A DNA stretch of 64,000 nucleotides from Thinopyrum elongatum (Eukaryota > Streptophyta > Magnoliopsida > Poales > Poaceae), in assembly GCA_011799875.1 (NCBI GenBank), contig CM022298.1:264795757-264859756 (forward strand), written 5' to 3'. This document shows positions 48,751-60,277 of the stretch, piece by piece. The notes under the pieces are model-generated. The model saw only the letters and a program-made list of their open reading frames with translations, searched no databases and was not told where the DNA came from. Each line of letters begins with the position of its first letter. The first letter of the stretch is position 1. Both the position numbers and the translations under genes were made by a program.

Positions 48751-49515
48751 CTACTTTTGATCGAAGTAGAGGTCGAGCCAATCCTTCCTCGTCAGGTATG
48801 AAGTGCCGCGAGCCGGGTCCGGGCCGGTGCCGTCGTCGGGGTCATTGGGGAAGACACTCCTCCACTCATCGACGTCGATCTCCTCGTCCTCGCCGCCCAC
48901 CTCGACGCCCTCCTCGCCGCCTTTGACCTCATCATCGAAGGAGAGCGCGATAACCTCACCGCCCTCTGCGCCGGCAAAGATCGCCCACTCCGCCTCCACG
49001 AGCTCCGGGTGCTGCCGGCGGAGCTCTTGCATGTAGGCCTCGTCGGCGGCCTCGGCCTTGAGGCTCTCCCATGCCTCGCGGTCCTCCCGCACCATAGCCG
49101 AGCTCACCACCCCTAGCTCCGGTGGAATGAGGTCGACCAGATGTGTGCTGAAGGGGAAATTGAGCCTAGCCGCCGCGCCGTGGTAGCGGACCTGCCAGCG
49201 GTCGTACTCCATGGCAGCGAGCTCGGCCGTGTGGAAGCTACCGAGCCACCGGCGGGTGTGGGTCTTCCGATCTGTAATCTCGGCGACCCACATCCCCCAC
49301 CGCTGCTGCCGGACCCCGAGGTAGGACCTCATCGGCTGCCAGGTCCGAGGGAGGATGGGGAAGTCCTCGAACCGGCGTAGGGGCGCGGTGGCGGGTGGAT
49401 CGGGGGACCGGCGACGACGGATCGATAAAGAGCCCACGGAGGACGACGGGGACACCTCGACGGCCACCTCGCCGTTGTCGGGCGAAGAGGCCGCGATAAA
49501 CCTCTTTTTGGCCAT
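48751..49515 (-). CDS. AP2/ERF-domain protein, intact frame, probably transposon-borne
   Basis: A single uninterrupted frame of 254 residues starting MAKKRFIAASSPDNG. Residues about 64-121 form one AP2/ERF domain: 'YLGVRQQRWGMWVAEI', then 'RRWLGSFHTAELAAMEYD', ending 'HGAAARLNFP'. The usual YRG is YLG, and the WLG and YD core positions are kept. The domain would bind GCC-box-like DNA in the nucleus. The N-terminus has an RRRR patch, and residues ~180-225 are very acidic, which may activate transcription. The tail 'SYLTRKDWLDLYFDQ' looks like a defined motif. It is intact while its neighbours (B3-like, F-box, exonuclease) are broken, and it is GC-rich against AT-rich flanks. Whether it is a host gene or cargo of a CACTA element cannot be settled from the sequence alone. 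Confidence 0.72.
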   Translation of the reverse strand: MAKKRFIAASSPDNGEVAVEVSPSSSVGSLSIRRRRSPDPPATAPLRRFEDFPILPRTWQPMRSYLGVRQQRWGMWVAEITDRKTHTRRWLGSFHTAELAAMEYDRWQVRYHGAAARLNFPFSTHLVDLIPPELGVVSSAMVREDREAWESLKAEAADEAYMQELRRQHPELVEAEWAIFAGAEGGEVIALSFDDEVKGGEEGVEVGGEDEEIDVDEWRSVFPNDPDDGTGPDPARGTSYLTRKDWLDLYFDQK

Positions 49516-50039
49516 TGGTTCCTCGAGCTCCCCGGCACACAGGCAGAGGTTGGGGATGGAGGCGGCGGCGATGGCGGTGACCTACCAATGGTTTCGGGGG
49601 TGGTGTGTGTCTGTGTGAGCGGAGGTTTTCGGGAGTGTGTGGTGTGTGTGAAGGGGGGGGGGGCAAGGTGGTGTTTGAGGAAATACCGCGGCAACTGAAA
49701 ATTTTACTAGGCGGGAGTAACAAGGCGGGGCTGCTGAAAATTTGGATCAAGGGCGAGAAGATATTTTTGAGATTGTGAGGGATGCAGAGGCGGGAGTATT
49801 TGGGGAGTGAGCTAGTGTGCTTGACACGCCAGCTGTGGACTATAGCCGACGCGACTTCTCGTGTAAGCCATAGGCCTACTATACATCGACGATGCTCCAT
49901 GATATTTTGTACTGCATCTCACACGGTTGGTGATAATAAACTGTGTTGCGATCTACTTGATTTTTCGTCTTGATTTGAATTACATAATGGGGTCACAGCT
50001 GCAATGGACGGTGTTTGAATTGCTAGAACTTTTATCTGC
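49516..50039. other. Upstream region of the ERF-like gene
   Basis: Read on the minus strand this would be the promoter and 5' leader. It holds 'ctcccgcc' and 'ccgcctt' motifs. No clear TATA box was identified. Confidence 0.35.
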
Positions 50040-52385
50040 AGTGAACATGCAACTATAGGTGTGTCGTCAAAAAATTTGGAATTATTAAGGGTTCGTTTGG
50101 ACATTTTTATACATTAACTTGGTTTTCTAGGCATTTCAGGTGCACAATTCAAAATTAAACTACATGCACATGCTCCGGTGCACCAACATGGGTTGTAAAA
50201 TCATATATGTGTCCATGGGTTTATGCTTATGTCCCATGCAAGAAATGGGGATGAATTTCGAACACCACGGCACCGTGGTTCTCCAGCAAACGTTGAGGTG
50301 CTTGCTTTTGTAATTCTAGTAAATACAAAACCCGTTTGAAATTCATGAAGCTTGGCATGCTATCATGGAATGGCATCAACATGCTGGGGTAAAAAAATAT
50401 TGTCCCATTTGGGCCAGGTTATGGTATAACCTTGTCGCAAACCAGAGCTTCTCTCACCACAAGCCTGATGGTTTCGGTAGGGAACGTGCCACCTTGGGGG
50501 ACAAAACGATATATGTTGCCTCTTCTTACTTTCAAAATTTTTCTCGTGACAACATAGAACAACAGGAGTGTTGTTCAATTTTTGGATTTTTTCGGTGATC
50601 GGTTGGACATTTTTATACGTTAATTGAGTTTTCTAGGCATTTATGTGCATAATTCAAAATTGAACTACATGCACATGCTCCAGTACAAAAAAATGGGTTG
50701 AAAAATCAAATGTTTGTCCTTGGTTGCAAGCTTAGGTCACATGCAAGAAATGAGAATGAATGTCAAACACCTTGACACTGTCGCTCGGCCACTAACATTG
50801 AGATACATGGATTTAAAATTCTAGTAAATTGAAAAGTCGTCTGAAATTCATGAAACTTGACATGATATCATGGAACGGCATCGACATGCTGTGGTAAAAA
50901 TATTGTCCGATTTGGGGCAGGTTTGGGTATAAGCTTCTCGCAAACCACAACTTCTCTCACAACAAGCCTGATGGTTTCGGTAGGGAACGTGCCACCTTGG
51001 GGGACGAAACGATATCTGTTGCCTCTTCTTACTTTCAAAATTTTTCTCGTGTCAACATAGAACAACACGAGTGTTGTGTCAATTTTTGGGATTTTTTGGG
51101 GTTCGCTTGGACATTTTTATACATTAACTGAGTTTTCTATGCATTCATGTGCATAATTCAAATTTGAACTACATGCACATGCTCCAGTGCATATAAATTG
51201 GTTCAAAATTGGAATGTGTGTCCTTGGTTACATGCTTAAGTCCCATGCAAGAAATGAGAATGAATGTCAAACACCTTGCCACCGTCGCTCGGCCGTTAAC
51301 ATTGAGATACATGGTTTTTAAATTCTAGTAAATCGAAAACGCGTCTAAAATTTATGAAACTTGACATGCTAGCATGGAACGGCATCAACATGCAGTGGTA
51401 AAAATATTGTCCCATTTGGGGCAGGTTGGGGTATATAAGCTTCTCACAAACCAGAGCTTCTCAGAACAATAGGGCCTACACAACAAACCTCACGGTTACG
51501 GTAGGGAACGTTTCACCTTTCTGGATGAAACGATATCCGTTGCCTCTTCTTGATTTCAATTTTTTTTCTAGTGTCAACATAGAACAACATGAGTGCTGTG
51601 TTAATTTTAGGAATTTTTCGGGGCTCGTTTCGACATTTTTATACATTAACTGAGTTTTCAATGCATTTATGTGCATAATTCAAATTTGAACTACAGGCAC
51701 ATGCTCTAATGCATATAAATTGGTTGAAAATTCAAATATGTGTCCTTGGTTGCATGCTTAGGTCCCATGTAAGAAATGGGAATGAATGTCAAACACCCTG
51801 CCACCATCACTCGGCCGGAAACATTGAGATACCTGGTTTTAAAATTCTAGTAAATCCAAAACTCGTCTGAAATTCATGAAACTTGGCATGCTATCATGGA
51901 GCAGCATCAACATGCCGTGGTAAATTTTTTGTCTCATTTGGGGCAGGTTTGGGTATAAGCTTCTCACAAACCAGAGCTTCTCACAACAAGCCTGATGGTT
52001 TCGGTAGGGAACGTTTCACCTTTGGGGACGAAACGATATCCGTTGCCTCTTATTGCTTTAATTTTTGTTCTAGTGTCAACATAGAAGAACAGGAGTGTTG
52101 TGTTAAATTTTGGAATTTTTTGGGGTTCGTTTGGACATTTTTATACATTAACTGGGTTTTCTAGGCATTTTATGTGCATAATTTAAATTTGAACTACATG
52201 CACATGCTCCAGTGCATATAAATTGGTTGAAAAATCAAATCTGTGTCCTTGGGTGCATGCTTAGGTCCCATGCAAGAAATGGGAATGAATTTGAAACACC
52301 AGGGCACTGTTGATTGCCGGCAAAACGTTGAGATACGTTGTTTTTAAATTCTAGTAAATCCAAAACTCGTCTGAAATTCAATGTG
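50040..52385. repeat. Tandem array, about 4.6 units of 502-522 bp
   Basis: The marker 'acatttttatac' recurs at 50101, 50607, 51111, 51633 and 52135, giving unit lengths of 506, 504, 522 and 502. Each unit also has 'catgcacatgctcc', 'tgtccttggttgcatgctta', 'gtttcggtagggaacgt' and 'caacatagaacaac' in order. The last unit stops part-way near 52380. Short frames in the units are not conserved across copies. Internal arrays of this kind are known from Triticeae CACTA elements. A centromere-like or intergenic satellite is the alternative. Confidence 0.92.
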
Positions 52386-52954
52386 CAGGCTCACCAGGAA
52401 GCGTGCGAGCTGTTCAACGCTGGATTTGTGCATCTCTTCAACGCAAATGATTCAGATTGAATACGGTATGCAAAGCCAGACTTCGGTGCTAAGCCAAGAG
52501 AAAATGTGCCGAGTAGGATTTGTACATCCCTTCAACGCAAACGGTTGTTTTGGATGACCCGTGTGCAACCACGTACATTGGTAAGATTTGCATATGTCAT
52601 ATTGGGTATGTTGCCATTTGTCAAACTGGAAAGGTTGACATTTGTTGATCTAGTAACATTGCCATTTGTCAACCTTGTAACACTGCGTTTTGTCAAAATA
52701 TGCAGCTAAAAATCACTAGCACTATCTAATTTTTGCAACTAAAATTCAGTAATCAAGCATAGATTTCATTCATAGATTAAGCAATCGTTCTCACCGGGAA
52801 GCGAGACAGCCTTTGACCGCTGCCCGCCTCGCTCCCACTGGTCTGTATTAATGGTGCGCCCGAGCGGCCGCACCCCCCATCCTCTCCACACACACAATCC
52901 TCTCTCTCCGCCTGCATCGTCGACGCCGCCCTCAGTCCTCAAAGCCGTTAGTGT
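52386..52954 (+). other. Leader and promoter region of the F-box gene
   Basis: The last ~100 bases (52860-52954) are C- and CT-rich, like a grass 5' UTR. Further upstream I see repeated 'catttgtcaa' phrases (52610-52700) but no gene. Confidence 0.4.
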
Positions 52955-54915
52955 ATGACGATGCCGCCGAAGCGCCCCATCGGAGGGAGTGGCGACGCCG
53001 GGGCTGCTGAAGCACCGGAGCACGGCGTGAATATGGAGACAGAGGTTTCCATCGCCGCCGACGAGGTGGAGAACGAGGCTGCCAACAAGCGGAGGCGGGT
53101 CGAGAAAGAACCGCAAGCGACTCCAGCAGGCCTAGACTTCATCAGCAACCTCCCCAATGATATGTTGACAGTCATCATATCCCTCCTCCCAATCAAATAT
53201 GGGGCAAGGACAACCGCCCTTTCCCGGCGGTGGCGCCCCCTATGGCTCCTCACCCCTGTCGACCTCCTCGACGCCCACGAGCTCTGCCATGGCTATCGCA
53301 AAAGCTTGGATGCGTTCTCCCAGATCCTCGGCAGTCACCATGGCCCAATCAGAGGCCTTATCACGGGCAAGTTCCGTTCCAATGGCAAGGACCGAGCCAA
53401 GCTTGACGAGTGGTTCTGATCCCCCGCCATAGATCATCTTGAGAAGCTCAGTTTTAATGACGGGCATATGCGCTCGCTGCCAACGTCCGCGCTCCGCTTC
53501 GCGCCCACGCTGCGCCTCGCCAAGTTCATGAACTGCCATCCCCCCCCCCCTTAATGACGTGCCCGCTCTTTTTCTACCATGACTGAAGCACCTCGAGCTC
53601 GTCACCGTCTGCATCCCAAAGGATGACATGGAGTGCCTGCTCCGTGGCTGTACTGCACTCGAGTTCCTTCGTCTTCAGGCGATGAATTGGTCGAGTACCT
53701 TCCACATCACCTCCAGGACTCTCCGGACTATTTATGTGTGTTGCTGGTGCTGCAACGAGAGATCACAAAAGGTGGACCACAATATGGTCATTGAGGACAC
53801 ACCTTCACTTGAGAGATTACTTGTAGTTGATCAACAAGGTCCAACAAGAATCAATGTCATTTATGTGCCGAAATTGACAGCGGTGGGCTACTCGTCTGTC
53901 AAATACTACTACTTTCAGGTACAACAGTCGCCTTATACCTCTCCTTCTTGATATCAACATTATTTCTAGTTTTGAAGATGTATGTTCGTCTGTCATCCAG
54001 CAAAGCATCACCCAAATTCTGGGCACAGTGAAGGTCTTGGCACTAGAATCTGTCGGCCCCAACCTGGACCAAGTCGTCAGTTGCCTGAGATGCTTTCCGT
54101 GCCTGAAGAAGCTGTATATCGAGGTGATTTTCCTTTCCTGTTAAATGTTAACCATAAGGGAGTTCAATTTTTTGCACCTTTTCCCAAGTTTACAATGACA
54201 ATGTACTACGATTTCTGAAGGAATTTTGGAGGATTTCAGGACATACACCCCCCACCCCATGTTGCTTGCTTGATTCATATGGTTACAATCCATAAGCATT
54301 TCTCCTTTGGATTCATCTTTACTAGTTTTCTTAGGGAATTTTTCATCCAATCCAACCTCTTGTGAAGAAGGCTACATTTTTCTAGATTGTAATCAAATGC
54401 CCATGTTAATCATGTCAGATTGAAGATGGCACGTTGGTGCATTTTACAAATCCTGCAAACCAAATAGGCGAGTAGTAGTGTTCAAAACTGCATGTAGGCA
54501 CTAACACGTTCTCTTCTTTTGCAGATAATAATAGGCCCGGAGGTGGATAATGTTTATAACGACAATCACATCGAATGCCTCGATCTGCATCTCTCAAATA
54601 TTACTTTGAACTCCTACCGAGGGACCTTACCAGAGATTACACTCGCCAGGTTCTTTCTTGCCAGAGCAAGGGTGCTGAGGGTACTGAGGTTGAACACGCA
54701 TTTAATTAGGAAAGATGAATGGTATGTTGATCAGAGCCGGCAGGTACTGTAGAATGGAAGAGGCTCCAAAAAAGCTAAACTTCGTATTGGAAGAGCATAT
54801 GACAGAGTAATTGGAAGTCATTGTGTCAAACCCATACATGACTTGTCAGCGGCTGATCCCTTTGCAGAAATGACGAGGTTTGCAATGTTTGAATTTGGGC
54901 ATTGTAATCTTTGAA
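52955..54915 (+). pseudogene. F-box/LRR/FBD-type gene, broken
   Basis: The start at 52955 or two codons later gives an acidic leader with a basic KRRRVE patch. Residues ~61-103 are the F-box ('ISNLPNDMLTVIISLLP' then 'ALSRRWRPLW'). LRR-like sense follows ('LEKLSFNDGHMRSLP', 'MECLLRGCTALEFLRLQ') to about 53918. Later exons are near 53970-54123 and 54525-54915, the last with FBD-like sense 'CVKPIHDLSAADPF'. Breaks: TGA at 53417 where Arg is expected, a frameshift in an 11-C run at 53540-53550, another stop near 53580, TAG at 54750 where Gln fits, and a phase mismatch at the 53919/53970 intron. In plants such proteins are SCF adaptors that choose ubiquitylation targets. This copy cannot make a full protein. 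Confidence 0.8.
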
Positions 54916-55009
54916 TTTGAACCTTGCAATATTTATGGTATTTGTTATATAACGTAATTGGATGTTTAATTTGGTATTGCAATCATGTCATGTTACAAGT
55001 ATATATATG

Positions 55010-55347
55010 TTTGCTCACCGTTCAACTGCTATATACATATATATGGTTGCTCGCCGTTGAGGCGACCGCGGAGCGCTCTGCTCGCGTCCCTCCGCGCGCG
55101 CTCTGGCAGCGGTTGGGCCTACGCACGATCACGTCGGGGCCCCCATATGATGCGGTTGCGCCGCACGCGTTGCCACGCGATGCAGTTACGTGCGGCACGA
55201 TGGAGTTACGCGCTGCAAATTAGAACTGCCATCAGGGCGTGCCGATATTCCAGGCCGTTCGGCTTCCCCTTTAATTCCCGCGGCCATTATAACCTTAGTC
55301 TCTTCAACCTTTCGATCGCGCCCCACAACACAACAAGCACACCCACG
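55010..55347 (+). promoter_or_regulatory. Promoter/leader shared with the inverted exonuclease copy
   Basis: From 'gttcaactgct' and 'gttgaggcgaccgcgg' on, this stretch matches the reverse complement of 62158-62520 with mismatches and indels, including 'gatgcggttgcgccg' and the pre-ATG 'agcacacccacga'. Homology covering promoter and gene shows the two genes were copied as DNA, not as processed mRNA. Confidence 0.7.
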
Positions 55348-56049
55348 ATGACACATAGAGAGGGGATGTCTAGCGGCGCTCCAATGGAGTTCGGCGAGCA
55401 TAAAGACGCGAGGGAGACGGATCTCTCGGTGGTGTACACCATCGACCCGGCCGTGGTGGACGACTACATCAACACCGTTGAGAAGTTGCTTGCTTGAGAC
55501 AAGTACAAGGTGGTCGGCATCGACCTCCAGTACACCGCCGGTCGTCCCAACATAGATCAGAAGGTTGCCGTCGCCTAGTTGTGCGTGCGCCATCATGTCC
55601 TCATCTACCACTACTACATGGCCATAGAGCCTTGCGACCGTTTCACCAGGTTTGTCAACAGCACCGACTACAAGTTCGCCACGGTGGAAACCACCAACGA
55701 TGTAAAAGCGCTCAGGGTTACGGGCTTGGCCTGCCAGAACATTGTCGAAATCCGTGAGCACTACAAGGTCTGGGGCAGCACGAAGAAGGACTCCCTGGTT
55801 GAAATCGCCTCGGCCATCATCGACCCATACTACGAAAAGATGAAGCAGGATGCCAACAGAACATGTCCCGTATCCTGGCACGGGGCCTGGATGCGGCAAC
55901 TGGATGAACCTCGCCTCAGGTTCACGGCCAAGAGCGTGTACACATGCTACGAGATGCACAGGCGGATCATTGACATAAGGAAGTGCCTTGTTACGGAGAT
56001 CGACGAGGCCGGATCGAGCCACAACCAGAGCAAGCGTCACAAGAAGTAG
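55348..56049 (+). pseudogene. RNase D/WRN-like 3'-5' exonuclease gene, broken copy
   Basis: From MTHREGMSSGAPMEFG the frame has a TGA at 55495 and a TAG at 55576 and otherwise runs open to 56049. It aligns along its length with the intact minus-strand copy at 61423-62157. DEDD-type motif I is 'VVGIDLQYT' (Asp kept, second acidic residue replaced by Gln). Motif II Asp is kept in 'ETTNDVKAL'. Motif III is lost: 'FTAKSVYTCYE' in place of 'YVAKDAYTSYE'. So besides the stops it lacks catalytic residues. It lies 0.8 kb from a CACTA terminus and is transcribed toward it. Confidence 0.8.
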
Positions 56050-56279
56050 ATGATAATCAGATGATCGTCTATCCTAGTTAATTATGCATGTAATATATAG
56101 TTTACTTTGGTATGTGGAAATGTCATGTGTGTAGTAGCCACCTATGTAATTATGCATGTAATAGTTTACTTTGGTGTGTGCAAATGCCATGGTTGTAGTA
56201 GCCACCTATGTAAGTGGATGTTTAATTTGGTTATGCAACCATGTCCTTATAAGTGTGTGTATATATATATATATATGTT

Positions 56280-56770
56280 GTTGTTATGTATGCAATCCCA
56301 TCGCACAACACACACGTCTTATTAGCAGCAATCGTCTGTGTTATTATCTGTCTTCGCACACATTTCTGATTACAGACCTGTTTGCCGCGTATCAAACACA
56401 TCCTGTTATATTGAACCATTTCTGTTCTCTTGTCTCAACGCAAACAGTTCATCTGAGTGAACCGCATGCCGTATATCACACACACACCTTGATCTGGCTG
56501 ACCGTTTCTTTTGTGTTGCCTAATCACAAACAGTTCATCCGAGTGAACCGTATGCTGTATATCGCACACACCTTCATCTGGCTGCCCGTTTCTTTTGTTC
56601 CTCCTCATCGCAAACAGTTAATTGAACTGAACCGTATGCCCTGCATCACACACGCAAATAAAATCTGAACCGTGTTTGATGCATCCGTCATCGCAAATGT
56701 TTTGCACCTTTTCTGATGGTTTTTTTACACCACCGTTTGCGATTATTGCATCGCACACAGTTTCGTCGAA
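56280..56770. repeat. CACTA-1 subterminal repeats
   Basis: Several units combine 'cgcaaacagttcatc', 'gtgaaccgtatgc' and 'atatcgcacacacc' with 'tctggctgnccgtttctttt'. A TA/TG run lies just before (about 56250-56278). The inverted counterpart is 60880-61280. Confidence 0.75.
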
Positions 56771-56815
56771 GGGTCTCTGATCGTAGTGTCGCGTTAGCAG
56801 CATCTTGCAGTAGTG

Positions 56816-59456
56816 AGGTTCTTCAGTTATTTAGAATGCACACAAACAACTCTCGATTTCATATGGCCCAAAAGGGCCCCTTCTTGTGCAATTATAGCAC
56901 ACGCAAGGAGGAGTAGAGGCAATATGTAGGTAGGCACAAGTAAGAATTTTTCCACATGCATAATTATTACTCCAAAGGTTATGGACATTTTCAATGTACG
57001 CCCTCAAAAAATTTGTATTGTGTATCTTTGTTCTTTTCAGTATATTTGCAAGCTAGTAAACATAATTTATTGTGCAGGTTACATTTTTATTAAGAAACTA
57101 TTAGCGTGAACTACTGGACTTGAAGTAAATAGTATTTAGTTTTCTAGATACATTTTGTGTGATTTTTCCTAGGTATTTGATAGTTGTGATCTTCAAGCCA
57201 TTTCAACAAAATCTATACAGTGGGAACTGGTGTGTTGGAAGCAAAAGACAAAGAAACTAAGACTAAACAACAAAATATATACAGTGGCAACTGATATTCA
57301 GGCCATTTAATCTTTTATTCATTATTGATTGTTCAATGACCAGGCTGCCGTTTGTTAATTTGAATTTCGATTATAGCTCGGAACAACTTAGAGATGTTGT
57401 AGTATAAATATAGCAAATATTGTGGTATATTTCCTACAGAGGTCAAGCAGAGCTGATCTAAAGAATTTAAACAATTCTATGAAATAGTGTGGAACCTTTT
57501 GAAGTACAATTTTCTCTTATATAAAACCAACCAAAGGAGGAGTGAGTCCATTAGGTTTTTTTGTGATAAAAAGGTTGTAGACAACTTCACAAGAAAAAAC
57601 AGTAGCTTTATCTTGACGATTACAGTTTCCGATGTAGCTCAGGTGTTTCACAGATTCTGAAATATTTATTCTTTAGCCCTACTGAAGTGGCCTTCCTTCT
57701 GAGGAAAATAGTGTATGAATGGATTATTTGGAGATCAAAACTTTACAGTTCCTTAAAAGTGAAACTACTTTCAAAATACAGTTGCATGCAAGAACTGCTC
57801 TTTAATTCGGAAGTGATTAGTATCTTTTGAAAGGGAAATCAGTTTGTTTATGGTACATGATGGAAAGAAAAACTTTGTAGTTCCATAAAATTATAAACTT
57901 TGATTACCCAGTTATATATTAGAGTTCAGTCTGAAATAGCTCCAATAACCGCACATTGTTCCAAAATATGCACTCGCAATTATAAACTTTCTGATCCATA
58001 GTGATAGACTTTAGGAAATACGTAGGCTGCACTTAATTGCTAGTGACATGTACATATTGTTCATTCTGATTATATGGCATGTAGATATTGTTCATTTTGA
58101 TTATATCGTCATGAACCATATCAGCATTTGTTAGGGAATCATTGCTTAGCTGGGTGGCATTTATTAGGTGATCATTGCTTTCAAGGAGGTGTGGGTGCTC
58201 ATCCTTGCCGCTGACCACAAGTGCTGCGAGAAACTTTGGGCAGAATTCGATGTCCCCACTGGTATGAGCAAATCACCTGTTGCTTCCTTCTCTCTGTCGG
58301 TTGCCTGTTGAAGTAGCTAATAGATCGCTTCAGAATGTTGTGAGCTTGGTTATTTTACATCGTATGCTAATGTTAAGCAAAGAATGAAGGCTGGAGTGTG
58401 TTACATGTATGCAACAATGTTTTACTTAGATGTAGTAGATGATTGATTACAAAACAACTATCCGGTGCATGTTGTTTTGCAAAATGATCAGGTGGTGGTT
58501 AAGATGGTATCTTGATCGCGGCAGAATACTACATCTCCAGTGTTCAATGTCAAAGCAAAATAATAGTATACATAAGAAATTTACCAAAGGAAAGATAATC
58601 CAACCTACCAGTAATTCATAGTTACCACCAGTTGACCATGGCTATGCTAGAAACAAGGAGAAAATAGAAAACCTCATCAGCAATGATGCTGCTACTATTT
58701 CCATTTCTTAAACATTACTTAGGAGTTCACCTAATTGGAGTCTAGCTCCAGGTGCCTAAAAAAAGGTAAAAGGAGCAAACAGACACAAAATAAATGAAAC
58801 TAAGAAACAACTAAACCGCAAATTTGATTTTTTGGGACATTGTGTGTGCCTGCTTTGGGGCCGCATCATAAATATTTCTCTAATGTAGAACACTCCAGTG
58901 GAGTCTAGTTTCACAACATTAGGGTGACCCAGGTAGTGTGCAATATTTGTGCAGGAAAACATAATCTGTAAAATCACAATGTGGTCGCGCACGTTTAAAC
59001 ACATAGGATGCAGGTACTAGGTTTGTCACATACAAGAAAAATCGGCAAGTTGCAAAGTCACAAATACAAGGCAATATTATTAATATTTGACTCTTTGTAT
59101 AGACATAATAAAGCTCAATTGCTAACAACCAAAGATAAATATCTGTACAAAAACACCGAAGAGCAACAAATTCTCTGTAGCATAAGAGTAAATAATCTAT
59201 CATATTCAAACATGAACAGTACCCTTCTTTGGTACTACCCTAAGAAGCAAACACAGCGAATTGGCACCAAGGCTCCATGAATAAAAAATACCTTATTAAG
59301 CGCCAAAGTATTTTAAGCACATAAAAAATACTAACCTATTTCAGAACCTATTGAGTTCCTAAAATAATATAACACCCAGATGACTTATTCATCTGTCCTA
59401 TACAGCAACACCCAGATGATACCTAACAAGCAAAATTAGAACAGGGAAATACATTT
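56816..59456. other. AT-rich stretch between CACTA-1 and the SINE
   Basis: 2.6 kb with only short frames and no recognised domain. Because helicase sense lies to the right on the minus strand, this could be the 3' non-coding part of the old Helitron, but no CTRR end with hairpin was found in it. Confidence 0.4.
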
Positions 59457-59765
59457 GCGAACCAACCTGTGGTTGGATGGTTAGAGGGACAGTGGTATCC
59501 CCAGCCCACCAGGGTTCAATTCTTAGTGCTCGCATTGTTCTTGGATTTATTTCAGGATTTCCGGCAATGCACTTTCAGTGGGAGGAGACGTTCCCGTCGA
59601 TGACGAGGCGCCTACGGTGACTTCGTAAATCTCAAGATGATATGCCGGCTCAGTCTCTCGGAGGTGCTCATAGGAGTAGGGTGTGAGTGTGTGCATTCAT
59701 AGGGGTGAGTGTATGCACATGTATATGAGTGCTTGTGTCTGTACTGATGTTAAAAAAATAGCAGA
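59457..59765 (+). mobile_element. Au-type SINE
   Basis: tRNA-like head with 'ggttggatggttagaggga' (A-box region) and 'ccagggttcaattc' (B box). The body carries 'cggctcagtctctcggaggt' and 'catagggg', and the tail is G/T-rich with 'gtgcttgtgtctgtactgatg' and A7. I recognise this as the Au SINE family of Triticeae. An 11-bp duplication GAAATACATTT flanks it (59446-59456 and 59766-59776). It looks nearly full length. Confidence 0.88.
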
Positions 59766-60277
59766 GAAATACATTTCAACAGTTAACCCTCTAATAAAAT
59801 AGATAAAACAACATATAGTTGCTGTAGCAACATAAATACAATATTTGGTTTCAGGAGGAAAAAGTTCATGTTTGAAATGCTTGTGAAAATTCAACCGGGC
59901 TGGGAAAAATAGCAAAACAATGGATGGCCTACCAGCTATCAACCAAAAGTGGGCCGGAAAACATCCGGTAACTTGGAGAGGAAACACAGGCAACTCCACA
60001 TAATTGGAATTCAGAGAGGTGGGTGCATCGATGAGAAATGAAAATATGAGGTATTTTAAACATTATATATTATTGAAATTTTCCTCGACGATATAAAACA
60101 GGAGTCTGAAATGTACCTACAATTAATAACACTAACACACGGCTAGTAATTGCATAGCCGCTACCACCAACGCATAACCACTTTTGCATGGCGATATTCA
60201 TGCAAGCTACACAAGTTTCTTAAGTGTGGACTTCAGCCTGTAAGGACTTCCTTATAGACGTTGTTCTTCATTGAGGT
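59766..60277. other. Non-coding stretch between SINE and helicase relic
   Basis: AT-rich, with no domain-bearing frame. It lies just 3' of the minus-strand helicase remnant. Confidence 0.4.

Larger units (their letters stand above)
55010..56815 (+). mobile_element. Right end of a CACTA-type DNA transposon (CACTA-1) with exonuclease cargo
   Basis: The end reads ...CTTGCAGTAGTG at 56815, i.e. CACTACTGCAAG inward on the other strand. The block 'cagagacccttcgacgaaac' and subterminal repeats follow, all shared in inverted form with 60847 onward. The element extends left of 55010, possibly to the subterminal block near 46831, but its left terminus was not recognised. The 3-bp duplication (AGG would be the right copy) therefore cannot be confirmed. 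No transposase was seen. Confidence 0.7.
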
